A stretch of 64,000 nt of DNA from Grifola frondosa (Eukaryota; Basidiomycota; Agaricomycetes; Polyporales; Grifolaceae), in contig LUGG01000006.1 of the NCBI GenBank assembly GCA_001683735.1, positions 1,860,001 to 1,924,000 on the forward strand, written 5' to 3'. Every line of letters begins with the position of its first letter. Position 1 is the stretch's first letter. The translations under genes were made by a program, and so were the position numbers. The notes under the pieces were generated by a model. It saw nothing but the letters and a program-made list of their open reading frames with translations, did not search any database and had not been told where the DNA came from. Of the stretch, positions 1-11,994 are shown in pieces.

Positions 1-268
1 CCTAAGTACAGTAAGCCATTAAACAACATTATGTCATGATATCATTATCTGCTACGGAACAAAATCTTCCATTCTTCTTTGTCATGAGGCATTAACCGCT
101 TCAAAGGCATACACCTGAAGGTTTGGTCGTAATATAAGATGTGCATGAGCGGAAACCTCATGACTTCATCGCCTACCACTGTGAGTCATAACCTTACTGA
201 AATGGATAGAAGGAGCAACCACTGTGCATACGATATGATTTGACTTTGTAATTACATATGTGGCCGTA
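1..268. other. no gene seen
   Basis: AT-rich flank downstream of the first minus-strand gene. I see no coding exon, RNA gene or repeat here; it probably includes that gene's 3' untranslated region. Confidence 0.4.
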
Positions 269-1968
269 CTACAAGGCCCGTTTTGGCCACAGGGACTGCT
301 CAGGAGTCAGCGGAAACAATACATAATAGTAGTATGGTTGAGCAGTCGCATATCCCTGATGGCCGCTCATATTCCCCACTTGGTTGCACAAGCGGCATGT
401 CATCTTCACTGCGCATCCATCACGAGATAGCTTCACTGCGATGTTGGAACCTTCGCCATCGCAATATTTACAGCGAGGGTGCAGACCAAAGGGACGTCGT
501 CCCATAGAGCCATAGTTGAGCTCCCGCGCCACGACGGTGCCACGCTCCCGAGATATCACAACGACGCTGGTGTGGTTAAAAAGTTCATGTGCACCAGTGA
601 GAACTGCAACGACGATCCCCCAGACATTGAGCGTCTCGACGTGGTGGAAGTAGATAGAGTTGGCCACGCTGAGCAGTGCAGGACGCACGCCCTGCCTGAA
701 TATTGTCGGCAGTGAAGGTTAATAACAAAGTCGAAATATCCGCTATTTGGAACATTAGCATTTTGGGGCGAAGCTCACGATAGGCCTCACTTCTGCACCT
801 GGGCCTTAAGCTCCTCAAACCGGTCGGCCTTCGTGACACATGCACCGCACGATAGGAGGAATAGGCCCTTCAACTTCGACGTGTTCTCGGGGAAGGTCTT
901 ATATGCCGACCCAAGAAATGTCGCCAGGACCTGCGAAGAAACAGTGTGAATGCTATGACTGAAGAAAAGCCAGAAGCTACCTTTTCAATAGGGCCAATGT
1001 TGGGTGGCATACCAGTATTTGTGGATGACAACGATAACATCCCTGTCTCGTAATCGCTGTGGGTGTCCACCAGCACAAGTAACGGAACGGTATTGTGACG
1101 GGCCTCGAGCCATTTCACCACTGGTGTGATTCGCTTCATAACCGTATGGTAAACGGCCTGCTCCCTTCAGTAGCCGTGTGTCGGACAGGATGAACTACTG
1201 TCTCATGAAGCCATTCCTCATCGGTGAAGATATAAGTGACGAGACTCACATTGTCGGGGACCGACTTGAATCTTTCGACGAAATGTGGTTTGAACACATC
1301 TCGCACGTAGGCATCACGCCCATACCTGAGTATGAACATCGCCAGCGAGGCAGAAACGAACCCAGGAGACAGATGTCTGCTGGCCTGCATGTGGACCACA
1401 TACTTACACACAGTGTTTGCTAATCAATGTATGGACGAATGGATGCATAACATACCGGAACGTGCTCTCCTGCTTTGCGGTGACACTCTGGGCACACAAA
1501 CGTTTCTGGGTCCTTCACGGTGGCCTCCTCTACACACCCACCGAGGCATAAGTCGTTGCGGAGGCACAACGCATATGGGCATAATGGCATTGTGCATTTC
1601 AACACTGTACCATAGTCCGAACACCCAGAACATCTCTGATGATGTGTGAAGTGCTGCACGTAGCTCGTGAACATTGTAATTCACTCACGAGTGTGATCCT
1701 GTTGGTTGGCAGGAGGGTAGAATCGTCTAATGAAATCATCAATAGCGCTTCTGGAAGAGCATGATCGCCGGTACTTACAGACCTCATCGATCTCCATGGA
1801 AGTCTCCGGCCCACCATCACCTACATCATTATGGGAGACATTCATCTGGAGAAACAAACTTGTTGTACCTGTGAACACGCTCTCATCGTAAACCCCATTG
1901 ACTGATCTTGATGATCTGTTCAATTGTTGAACCTGTGGAGGTGGTCGACCGCCCGCAGTTCCCATCAT
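269..1968 (-). CDS. PHD-like zinc finger plus caspase/CHAT-like protein, spliced
   Basis: Several exons on the minus strand join in frame through short introns (1403-1455, 1158-1198, 931-980, 696-790, all GT...AG). The order of parts is: a disordered N-terminus from Met at 1966-1968; a Cys-rich PHD-like finger (CSGCSDYGTVLKC then VCPECH, about 1490-1640); a central alpha/beta region; the motif VLVDTHSDYETG (His codon 1059-1061); LFLLSCGAC (Cys codon 847-849); and a C-terminal zinc-ribbon-like pair CKYC...CRLC. An H in a beta-strand context followed by a C after LLS is the catalytic dyad layout of caspase-fold and CHAT peptidases. I recall similar uncharacterised agaricomycete proteins with the same order. 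The exon between the N-terminus and the finger could be spliced in more than one way. The divergent neighbour B1 starts about 200 bp away. The enzymatic function is an inference. Confidence 0.6.
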
Positions 1969-2171
1969 CTTGGTTGAAGAATGTTGCGAGGTGATTTAAA
2001 TCGAAATGAAAGGAATAACGTGATACCACTCCGCATTTCGGTCGTCCCCTTCTTTTATATAACCACGAGCATGTTGTACACGTGCCGATGACGAATGGGC
2101 GTTAATCCGTACACAAATACATGTGGCTGAGGTGAGGTGATTTTGATAAAAAGACTTCTGGGACATCGCCG
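1969..2171. promoter_or_regulatory. shared divergent promoter region with TATA-like box
   Basis: The gap of about 200 bp between the divergent CHAT-like gene and B1 contains TTTTATATAA at 2053-2062, about 110 bp before the first B1 ATG. The box is near-symmetrical and could serve either gene. There is no experimental support. Confidence 0.35.
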
Positions 2172-4950
2172 ATGGATCGCGCAATTCCCACTCATCTGTC
2201 ACTGAACCCTGCTTCTATGTATGACAATACGCTTTGCCTTTGGTGCAACGACGCCGTCCTACCACATGGCGAGGTGCAAGACGCGCTACGGACCAAATAC
2301 TACTCCGACTCGTCAGCACTGATTTTAAAGTTTTTCGCCGGAACTCGAGCAAACAGGACGAGTATGTTTGTACCGCGCCAGAGAACACGCGGATCGGGTT
2401 TCGCTTCCTGAATCACTACATTTCCGCTCTGCAGACGGCTATTGAAAAGAAGGCTTTGAATGGTATGGCAAAGGGCAAGGACAGAGTGACAGTATTGACC
2501 ATTCTGGATGGGCTTCATCGCAATCTCCTCAATATGCATCGCGTACGCGAGACATTTATTGCCGCGATGAAGGCCCAACCGCGCAAATCCCCCAAGCGCT
2601 AGAAAATTGGCTTTTAGAAGTATACCACATCGGGGAATCGGACCCAGAGGTTGTCCACAAGCATCAACTGGAGCACGAGCTTCCTGGCGATGCGTTCGCA
2701 TTTGGTGCGTTTGAATCACTCATTAACTTAGATTTGAGTCTGCTGATTAAGCGGATGCAGATTGGGCGGATTGGGTATTGAATAAGGAAGAGGGCAAGGC
2801 AACCAGACTGGCCTGCTTTGGACATGTCGGCGAAGATCGTATTCTGCCCATTGAAGAGGGATATAGTCGTCCAAAGCACCAGGCATATATCGACGAGCTC
2901 AAATCGTTTGTTATCTCTGTGCTCGGTGGACAAAGCACTTACACAGCCAAGACAGAAGTTAGTGAGCGTTACGTATGGCTAAAATCCATAACCTAATGGT
3001 AGTCATTTAGGAGGAGGTTGATTCTACCTCTGAAACAACGGTAGGATGCTTCGCTATCTGTGCAGCAAAGCTAACGGATTTTAGAAGAAGGAGAAACATG
3101 GTGGCGGAAGCACGCGGAGCAGGGGGCAAGGGAGCCGCAAAGCACCCCAGGTATTAATCTCCGCAACGCTCGCCGTAATGCAAGGCCGATAACGTCGTGA
3201 ATTCAGGCTAAGATCGACGACGACGAGGAGAATAGCGATGACAGTGTCCCGGGCGACATTGAGGCGAAGCCTGAACCGACGGTAGGATGCTTCGCTATCT
3301 GCTGCGGCAAAGCTAACGGATTTTAGAAGAAGAAGAAACGTGGTGGCGGAAGCACGCGAGCGGAGGGGCGAGGGAGCCGCAAAGCACCCCAGGTATTAAT
3401 TTCCGCAACGCTCGCCGTAATACAAGGCCGATAATGTCGTGAATTCAGGCTAAGATCGACGACGACGAGGAAAATAGCGATGACGGTGTCCCGGGCGACA
3501 TTGAGGCGAAGCCTGAACCGACGGTAGGATGCTTCGCTATCTGCTGCAGCAAAGCTAACGGATTTTAGAAGAAGAAGAAACGTGGTGGCGGAAGCACGCG
3601 GAGCAGGGGGCGAGGGAGCCGCAAAGCACCCCAGGTATTAATTTCCGCAACGCTCGCCGTAATGCAAGGTCGTTAATGTCGCGAATTCAGGCTATGATCG
3701 ACGACGAGGAGGAGAATAGCGATGACGGTGTCCCGGGCGACACCAGACTTGAGTCCGCCAACAGGATGAGAGGCAGGCCAAAGCCGAAGATGGCTCCCAG
3801 CGTGGAGGCAACGGCGAGTCGCAAGACCGCAACGATAAAGGTATGGAAGATATGCTGTCGCTGTCTCGAAACTAAACTAATCGACTCCTAGCTCGCTGCG
3901 ATGCTCCATGACTCCGATGAGGACCTTCAAATGTTGGATGACAATGCTGATAATGCAGGTATGATTATGCGTGCTAGACTAACTAGCGTGTAATGCTGAT
4001 TACTGAACGACAGGTTCTAAGGCGAGGCTGGCGCCAAAACCGTCCATCGTCATCACGTCGCAGCCAGATGACCTCCGCCCCGTAGAAGTTATGACTGTAG
4101 AAGAGCTGCATGACAACTACCACAACATCCAGAACGAGCTGGCTCAAATTAAGCTACAGCAAACTCTGATGCATGATCTTGGTCAAAGGAGCCCGGACGG
4201 TGATGCTGACCATGGGGCATCCGACGATGACAGTTCGATCGATGCACTCGGAGAACCTGACGACAGCTTCATGGACGATACAGCGGCGCCAAAGGTGTGT
4301 CTGCAGAATTCCCTATTTCATCCGCATCTGCTGAATAGCCTAAAGCGAAAAGCAGAAAGCTCCCCAACGGCGAGTCCTTCGAAGACGAGTGAGATCAAGC
4401 GACAGAAAATGGTAATGTTTGCCATTGCTCTCATTAATTGGGTTGTTGAACGTCTCCGGTATAGGAACAGGTAACCGATCAACATGATGAAGACGAAGGG
4501 ACTGTAGAATCCACATTGGCACTTGATCGCACTGCGAAAGTCGAGGATGAAGCGAACTACAGTGAAATGGACTTGGAATCGGACAGCAGCCATATCATGG
4601 TATGTTATCAGATATTATTGGTTGTTCATAAACGAGAACCATAATTGCTAACGATCATTACTATATAGCCACAGCATCCAGGTAGCAGTGGTGTATCCAA
4701 CAAGATGCCTGCTGTACCTTTGAGAACGAAGCCATCACGGTCTCGTCTCGCGCTGGTAGTCACAGCCCCACATCAGGCTCGCTCTCAACCGGTTCGTTAT
4801 GAAGGTATCATATAGTATTTGATCATTCCTACTATACAAGCTCATATTTTATCTCTGAAGAAGTCCACGCCAGAGTCGTTGACGGTGACCACAGATATGG
4901 CAATGGTCAGGGTGCCGAATAAGTCTCGATTCAGCAATGTACTTACACCA
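2172..4950 (+). pseudogene. B1: acidic introned protein, paralogue of B2, with exon triplication and two frameshifts
   Basis: The homology with B2 begins at MYDN (ATG at 2217), so that is a likely start. The conserved N-terminal domain contains GFRFLNHYISALQ and NLLNMHRVRE, followed by NWLLEVYHI. Compared with B2 the reading frame slips by one base near 2310-2320 and again in the CCCCC run near 2588-2592. An intron at about 2706-2752 joins FA to DADWADWVLNKE, exactly as in B2. Downstream come acidic and Lys/Gly-rich exons, including the triplicated block 3041-3750, and further short introns at about 3841-3891, 3959-4014, 4294-4337 and 4412-4468. The C-terminal part is rich in D, E and S. The function is unknown; charge and composition suggest a nuclear protein. 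It may continue into the 4.9-6.5 kb exons. Confidence 0.6.
3041..3755 (+). repeat. three tandem 241-242-bp units, each two exons and two introns
   Basis: Units start at 3041, 3282 and 3524 with the same intron donor GTAGGATGCTTCGC. Each unit is a 44-nt intron, a 66-nt exon (KKKKRGGGSTR...KAPQ), a 56-nt intron (GTATTAAT...TTCAG) and a 75-nt exon (AKIDDDEENSDD...PEPT). Both introns are phase 0, so every added unit keeps the frame and adds 47 residues. The third unit diverges in its second exon and leads into unique sequence. Confidence 0.85.
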
Positions 4951-6543
4951 TTTTGAATGTGTTGAATTATGATACATGCCCACAATATGGAATCGCCTTG
5001 CTCATTTCAATGCGACCAGGTTAGCATCTTTCTTTTATGACATGAAGTACCTCATTTCACCGTTAATCTTAAGTGGAATATATCCATGATACTAATGATA
5101 CATTTAACAACAAATCGGACATCACCATTATTTGCGATAAAGTGGACAGGGAAGCCAATTGTAGTGCGTCACACGTACGATAGTATCATCTGCGAATACA
5201 TTGCTCACATGTTTATTTGCATACAGTGGTCGATGAATGGGGTCATATTGCCACCGATGCAGGGTTGTTTCCCTTCGAGGATACATGGTTCACTGATGAG
5301 GAGTTTGAGGATAATATACATGTTGCTCGTTCAGACTGCTCAGGCGAAGCTCAGGAAGGTATTGTGGGGATTGTGTGCTCTAGAATATACCATTAACCAA
5401 CTCACTTTCTCTTCGGTAGAAGTCGACGGAGCCCTTAGAACCAGTTCCCCGCCTGAAACGATATCACCAACGGGAACATCTACAATGACAGGTCGTATGT
5501 CATTGCCAGATAAAATGTACAGAAACTGAATCCACCGCACATCGTAGCCTCTGACATGCACCGAGTACGAGATGATATGAGCATGGTTACTCCCAGAGGA
5601 CGAGGGCGTCCTAGAGGTAGTGCGACTTCTCGGCGAATGCCGCAGGTGCGAACTCGACATTCGGCCAGACTTGCACAAAGGGAGTCGACACTCGTAGGAC
5701 AGAATATACCTATCATGCCACTACAACAACCGCCACTGGTCGAAGTGACGAGGATACAAGTGCCGTGGAACGAAGAACATTTGACATTGAACACTTGGTT
5801 CTGCAATCTCCTAGAAAGAAGCTACCACCGAAACCAAGCGGAGCTCATCGAAATCAACTGATCACAAATCCATCCAAAGGATGGTGGTACATCATTCACA
5901 TGTCGGAAGGGGAAGAGATTGAATGTTGCACGCGATCAAGAAACCACATCATCTTCATTGTCTGGTGTAGCGACCATACGATCGCTTAGCCCCGAAAGCC
6001 GCCAGCATTCCATTGAACAACGCGCCTGCTATCTGGACATTTCCAGCAACATATTTCCACACATCCGGTCCTTACAGAAGTTAGTTAAGAGTGACAAGGT
6101 TCATCATCACATTCATTCGATGTGCAAAGCTGATTTATTCTAGCCAGAGGAGGAGATTCTCCGAAAAATCAAGCTATGGTCCGAGTCATTCCGCGATGGT
6201 TATATTGAGATGGAAGGTACCTTCAAAGCCAAGGTATCGAGATCCGAATGCACAAGCGAAGTGCGGTATGTAGCATCCTGGAACCTAACACATGGATACT
6301 TATTGTACAACAGACTCTCTTGGACACAGCAGTCCAAGACGTGGGGACCTATGTCAGAAACCGCATTCATGCCGAAAAGGATTTGGGAAGGATTTGGGTG
6401 AATATCATCATTATTCTGCGACGTCAGGGTGAAACGTTACAGAGATGGTCAAATAATTGGTACCGCATAGAAGTAGATCCACAGGTACCATTGTCTCCAC
6501 TCAAATATTCACATCTGCCTATTCGGTATTCCGATAATCTTTG
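4951..6543 (+). CDS. AT-hook-bearing spliced gene or 3' part of B1
   Basis: Short open exons separated by GT...AG introns include FPFEDTWFTDEEFEDN at about 5265-5310, with an intron near 5359-5418. The exon around 5586-5860 carries TPRGRGRPRGSATSRR, a classical AT-hook core (RGRPRG), so the product probably binds AT-rich DNA. Later exons include NPSKGWWYIIHMSEGEE at about 5868-5920 and reach about 6540. I cannot decide whether this is the C-terminal half of B1 or a separate gene, because the frame is interrupted between 4950 and 5090. No catalytic domain is visible. Confidence 0.4.
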
Positions 6544-7332
6544 ACGTAGTGTGATGCGATTTAGGACAATTCACGCTGTCACCGACCCTGTGCAAGATCA
6601 ACTCCTCATACGCGGAGTTGGTCCGCTATAAATGCATGGTACAGAGCTTTGACCAGTGAGAGGTCAATAGCTATCGAGTATGTCGATGGTGTCGGAAGGG
6701 AAGTAGCCTATGGACTCCTGTGTGCTTGTGCCATAATATGCCACTAGAACACTGCTAGGTTGCCCTAGGCTCCAAAGTCCAATTGTGTACAACACAAAGT
6801 TACTACGATGTCCAATGAATGCAGGTCATTGACACAAAATGTACCTTGATGTGTGCGGATCTATCTTGAATGGACATTTGTATCGGAAGCACAACTCATA
6901 TTGCAACCGCTGTGATTCGATCACTTTTACACACTACATAAAAAGCTATATCTCGCGTGTATGGATGCCATCTCCCCATTTGGCACTGATCTAGGCAACT
7001 TAGCTGGAAACCCTCGCCATCATTCTTTCTCCGGCTGTGTCCCGGAACGTGGACAAGGAAAATATTGCATAATCGCTCCAATGGGCAGGGCCATCTAATC
7101 GATGTTTTCCGTGTCCTCATAGTCATCTGTTCATAATGCATTTGTGGTTAAAGTCGATTTACAGTCTTGAATATCTGTTCTGCCACAAGGTCACCATGTG
7201 CTCTAGTGAATTGCTGGATTAATTTAGTCACATATCCTGACGCGTTAAGGAGTGCTTCGCCGCATGCAGATTCTAAATATGAAAACAGGGTTTGCGATCA
7301 TGTCAGGACTAATTTGCTTCTGATCAGATTCC
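6544..7332. other. intergenic, no gene seen
   Basis: No long or spliced reading frame that I trust. A minus-strand frame at 6896-7141 has no recognisable features. The right edge runs into the TATA box of the next gene. Confidence 0.35.
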
Positions 7333-7340
7333 TATATAAA
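7333..7340 (+). promoter_or_regulatory. TATA box of the nuclease-like gene
   Basis: TATATAAA lies 46 bp before the ATG at 7379 and only 28 bp before the in-frame ATG at 7361. With the usual 25-35 bp from TATA box to transcript start, the ATG at 7379 is the better start codon. Confidence 0.5.
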
Positions 7341-7378
7341 GGATCTGTGTCGCTTGCGAGATGGTGTCGGTCCCCATC

Positions 7379-8937
7379 ATGTCTCCCAACCGCCCATTTT
7401 ATGACGGATTTACACAAGGGACACTGTCCCCACCAAATTCCCCTGAACGAAGTGGATACAGATTTGTTCCGACACCTGTGATATCGTCACCACTGCCTCG
7501 TCGTGATGTTAGTGGCGGTACTCCATCCCCATCCATATCTGGCCACCAGCTTCCTACACCACGATCCTCAGATGAACTTCTTCGACCTCCAGCCAACGCT
7601 GTGCAGTCACGCAGCATAGATGAGTTAACGACCCAGGTCTCTGAATGGATGAAGACACCTCACCCAACAAGTCTTGTACTTCGTGATATCAACCAGTATG
7701 GGCCTGATATCCTCTCGGAGCTGTATGCGACGCCCGAGCTAGAGAACATGAAGTAAGCGGATCTAGTGAGATGGCAGATCAAGATCTAGGCTAACTGGTG
7801 GAAAGGATTGATAGCAGTGGATCGATCGTGACGATCTCATATCCGAACCCTGGTCATGAAAGCGTCATTATCGCGTTCATTGATAATCTCACTAGTGAAG
7901 GCGAGGGCAGCGATTGGGACGGGTGTACGAAGAGTGGGAGTGGCCGGGTGCTGTTCCGTGGTACGGGAGCCAAGGACCCTGACTATGGGTTCCGAGCTAG
8001 GCCGGAGGAGGTTGACGCTTCAATGTCTAACGATCCAGACATTGTCCGTCGCAGGACCACTCCAGTCCTCTGCTGGGAGGTGGGACTATCCGAAAGCGAG
8101 GCGAAACTTCGCTTTGATGCTGGACGACTCATATGCCGAACCAGGGGACTCGTTCGCACCGTCATCACGGTGAAGATCTATGCACACAGGGTGACAGGAG
8201 TGTTTACGAAGGTCACCTTAGGGAAGTGGGTAGTGAATGAATGTGCTATGGGCTCATTGCCTGATGATTTGGAGCTGGAGAAGCTGTACGGTATCACCCC
8301 AGTGGATGCGGAGAGTGAACTCCATGAGCTCATTCCAGATGAAGGAGGGAACACGTTGTACAATATGTATCGGGTATACCGAAAGGGTCCGACATCCGGC
8401 ATCCTATACACAGAGGCAGTTCTGATGAAGCCAGAGGAGATTGAGGTACGTTCATCCGCATTTTGACATATCTGTCACAACAAATGATTGTTTTGTTTCT
8501 AGATCTTCCCGCAATGTGATAAGCACAGCGGAACTTGTCATACACCGGCGGGATATCGTTAGGCCCCCTCTCGCTCATGCAGGGCGGACACATACCACAA
8601 CCATGGCTGAATTGACAGAGAGCGAGGTCAAGGCCATCCGGAAGAGGACTATGAAATTGTTGCGCGTTGCAACCTTCCGGAGGTGATGAAGCGGATGCCC
8701 ATGTGTAGTGATGAAAACAGGGACCACATCACCGCCACCAAAGCACCTAATGTGAAGGAACTAGTGTCGGAGCGAATGAACACAGCGATGGATATTGTCA
8801 TTCATCGAAACTCGAAGCGAAAGGAACCGGAGGGAGGATTCTACGTTGACGGAGATATGCAGTTGCTGAAGGTGAAGAAGGCACTGACAAAGCTGCCCAC
8901 AAAGATTGCCCCCTCGGATGCTGGGCCGTCTAAATGA
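7379..8937 (+). CDS. PD-(D/E)XK (Uma2-like) nuclease candidate, frameshifted near its C-terminus
   Basis: Exon 1 (7379-7752) encodes a Pro/Ser-rich leader and then RDINQYGPDILSEL. The intron 7753-7805 is GTAAGC...AAAG. Exon 2 (7806 to about 8445) contains the core: VLFRGTGAKDPDYGFRARP, then PVLCWEVGLSESEAKLRFDA. An acidic residue after a short strand (DPDYGF), followed by W-E-V-x-x-S, matches the layout of restriction-endonuclease-like folds and the Uma2 family. After the intron at about 8446-8502 the frame shifts by one base near 8525. The downstream frame reads AELVIHRRDIVRPP and then a Lys-rich tail up to 8937. I recall similar multi-copy agaricomycete proteins annotated only as hypothetical. 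The nuclease call rests on motif spacing. Confidence 0.5.
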
Positions 8938-9669
8938 GTGCTGGATGGGTGTTTATCTGGCTCAGAAGATGTTGTAAAGTTAGTGTACGATATCGATGTA
9001 TTCCGCATGGAGATTTGCTATCAGTGAATCGAATATTTATCTCACAATTGGGACCCAATATTTCTGTGCTCCAGAGGAGAATCCACTCATAGTGTACAAT
9101 TGTTGGTAAGACATGGGAAGTGTCTGCTTATTTCCATATCATGCAACGATGAATGCCTGAATGTATGCTGTGTGAGTGGTGATATCCTCCCTAAATGCGG
9201 GTGGTGAACCATACAGAGGAAGTTCAGTAGTAATATGCTATTCTCCACTGGATTCAAGTTCATTAAAGGTATCATCAATGGTTGCATATAGTGGGTCGTC
9301 AGTGATATCCAGCTCGAGTGATTGATCAGCTAGGGGACCGTGAAGCTCTTGGTGAACAGTGCGTGCTCGGAGGACTGAGAGGGCTGGGTCTCCACATGTG
9401 GCAAGGACAGCGACGGCGAGAAGATGCCCGTTGGTTAGCTTGAGGCATGTCTGTTCGAGACCGCCAGTGGTTATACGCCAAATTATACGACTTAGACTCA
9501 GGCTCGCATTGCAGCGCTTGTCATGTTCTCACATTTGACTTTCGTGGATATCAAATTCATCGAACAAGTGGCCAGTAGCAATTTTCTAGCAAATGCATAG
9601 TAAATTCAAGTTAATTTTTAATTTTCCTGCTGGCAGAATTCGCATTGATATGCAATGTAATACATCTGA
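8938..9669. other. intergenic, no gene seen
   Basis: No convincing exon. It probably holds the 3' end of the nuclease-like gene and the promoter of the ATP-grasp-like gene. Confidence 0.35.
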
Positions 9670-11394
9670 ATGTTGGGGTGCACCAGCCACACGCAAGATC
9701 CAAATCAGATGGAAGTTGAAATGCGGGTAATGTCGGACCGAAATCGCCATGTAGCTAATTCAAATACCGCATACTGTGGGCGTATCGTGCTTCAGAGCCA
9801 TCGCCAGCCCAGTCTCATGGACCAAAGAATAGCTACACTCAACGCTCGGCTGGTTCAGATAGAGAAACGGCTTGCCGAGGTGGAGAATGGTGAGCTCAGA
9901 TTATGTTGTATTTTCGGCAGTAGCAGTGTAAAACGCCACCATTAGACAACATAAAATATCGAATTCTATTCGTTCTAGAGCCAGCCCAAGTACGGTCCAA
10001 GAATGAAATCATATCCCAGCCCAAGAATGCCTCTTGGGCATCACTGGACCTTCTGGAGAGTGATATTGCGCCTTTCTATCCACAGCATGTGGGGGAGGGT
10101 ATGTCTACGATGATCCATTCACTCAACCGGAAGATACCCCTCCCGTACCTGCAGGACATAGACGGGTACATGCACATGATCAAGTGGGTTTTTAGTGTTA
10201 CATTATTGAAACCTCCATCGCGATCCTGATCACATTTGCAAAGATAATCCTCTACAGTCGATTCCTCCAACATCCACGAATTACTGTGCAGGCGATGACA
10301 TTCCCACAGTTCTTCAAACTACTCAAGAATGGCAACCGGACGAATGACCTAGGTTATAACACAAAATTCGATGATTTTGATCTGATATGGGGAGGTGCAG
10401 ATTTGTCGCTCGATTTAAGGCAGGTCTTTGCGTTAAGCACTACGTAGGAACTGATCGCCACTGCAGTATCAAGGAACATTACAAGATCTCTGACGTCAAT
10501 ATATTTCTCCGCCGGTTAGAAATACTATCCAAGCGTATCCCAATAGTTCCGCACATATGGGATGGGAGGCATGCTGGCCGAAAACTGGATGTCATTCGGG
10601 ACCTGGATGACATTGCGGCTTCTATTACTCACACCCAGCGTCCATGCACTATTCCATATACGCCGAAGATAAAAATCACACCGAATACAGTGCTGAAGAG
10701 GGAGATGAGCGATGCAAGTCGTCATAGACTTTTCACGTGCTCATTGAATAGAGAGGAACGGCGCCAGGTGAACCAGGAGGCACGGGCAGCAGCACAGGAC
10801 CCAATGGCGCCACGATGGTTCGTTCAGGATTATGTTGAATATCTGGAGAGTATAGGTGAATGGCGGGTGTTTGTGGTCGGAGGCCAGATTATTTCCATCG
10901 TGGGCACAAAACCGTCTCATGATCTGTTGCACGGGCGACATATCAGCGACATCTATTCCTTGAAGGAGATTTAGTGGGTGAATCGACGTTGGCCATATAT
11001 TCTGCCATTAATATCCTACTGCAGTGATGCACTTCAACGCAACGAAGATCCGGACATTCTGTTGGATCGACATGGAGGTGGTGGCACCATGCGCATGCGC
11101 CAAGTAGCCAAGCGAGGACTCTATGACTTCATAGAGGTCACTCTCAAGGCCTTGGTCGCAAAGGAAATGGTCACCGCTGGGCCAGGCCATCATTCATCAC
11201 TGGACCTTTTCGCACGCATCGACGTCTCCGTAATACACAACGGGATTGGTGGGTTGGACTATTTTGTAAACGAAATTGACCGTGGCCCGATTGCGTCATT
11301 TTTCAGTGGATATGGCGTTGCAGAGGCTCTGTATATCATGGATGAATTGGCGGATACTTTAGTTCAATTCCTGGATCGACGCAAGATACGTTAG
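9670..11394 (+). pseudogene. ATP-grasp-like protein with an in-frame stop
   Basis: The first exon (9670 to about 9890) ends in a heptad-like stretch, LMDQRIATLNARLVQIEKRL, probably a coiled coil. Further exons follow from about 9980, with an intron at about 10182-10240. The catalytic region has QDYVEYLESIGEWRVFVVGG at about 10820-10885, the ATP-grasp style strand pair, and then LFARIDVSV (Asp codon at 11221) and FVNEIDRGP (Asn-Glu at 11269-11274). R-x-D-V followed by N-E-I-x-x-x-P is the metal- and nucleotide-binding signature of ATP-grasp ligases. A TAG at 10972-10974 interrupts the same frame between the two motif blocks. The substrate is unknown. Gene neighbours are a putative nuclease and a BAH-PHD reader. 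Confidence 0.55.
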
Positions 11395-11933
11395 CGAGAT
11401 TAAATTCCTGTTCAGGTCATATTCATGTTGGATGATACTACCTAAGTTCACAATTATTCCAAACATCGTCGGTCTAATATATGAAACCTCCTGGATGCAG
11501 TCGGTATTGAGAACATAATCAAATGGAGATCGGTTGATACTGGTTATACTCCATTACGTGCTATGATATTGCGAATCACCATGAAAGAATACTGAGGTAG
11601 CCACTGATAGAATTGCTAGCCACGGTTTTCACAACCTTGCCATGAGTGTCCGCAAACATCTGGTAATGATTTTAATTCCGTCCAGCGCATTTTAATTGTT
11701 GTCAATCGTCAATGATTCTGTGACAACACATGAACAATAACAATAATTGATCCACGACGACAATGATACATTCAATGAGTGTATCTAGGCCACAATACAT
11801 TATGTGCAGTAGATGTAGCCGACACATTTTACTCACCATCACGTCATATAGAACGATGACACATAACGATAAAAACAAAAAGAAAGCTTTTGAATTGTCT
11901 GCATTGAAAACAATATGGACATCGGCCCGGTCC
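11395..11933. other. intergenic, no gene seen
   Basis: AT-rich, with no supported exon. It leads into the TATA box of the BAH-PHD gene. Confidence 0.35.
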
Positions 11934-11942
11934 ATTATATAA
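11934..11942 (+). promoter_or_regulatory. TATA box of the BAH-PHD gene
   Basis: TTATATAAT lies about 53 bp before the ATG at 11995, which favours that ATG over the in-frame one at 11956. Confidence 0.45.
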
Positions 11943-11994
11943 TGAGAACTATTGTATGAGATCGGCATCCTCAACCCCTCAAACTATCAGCAGA

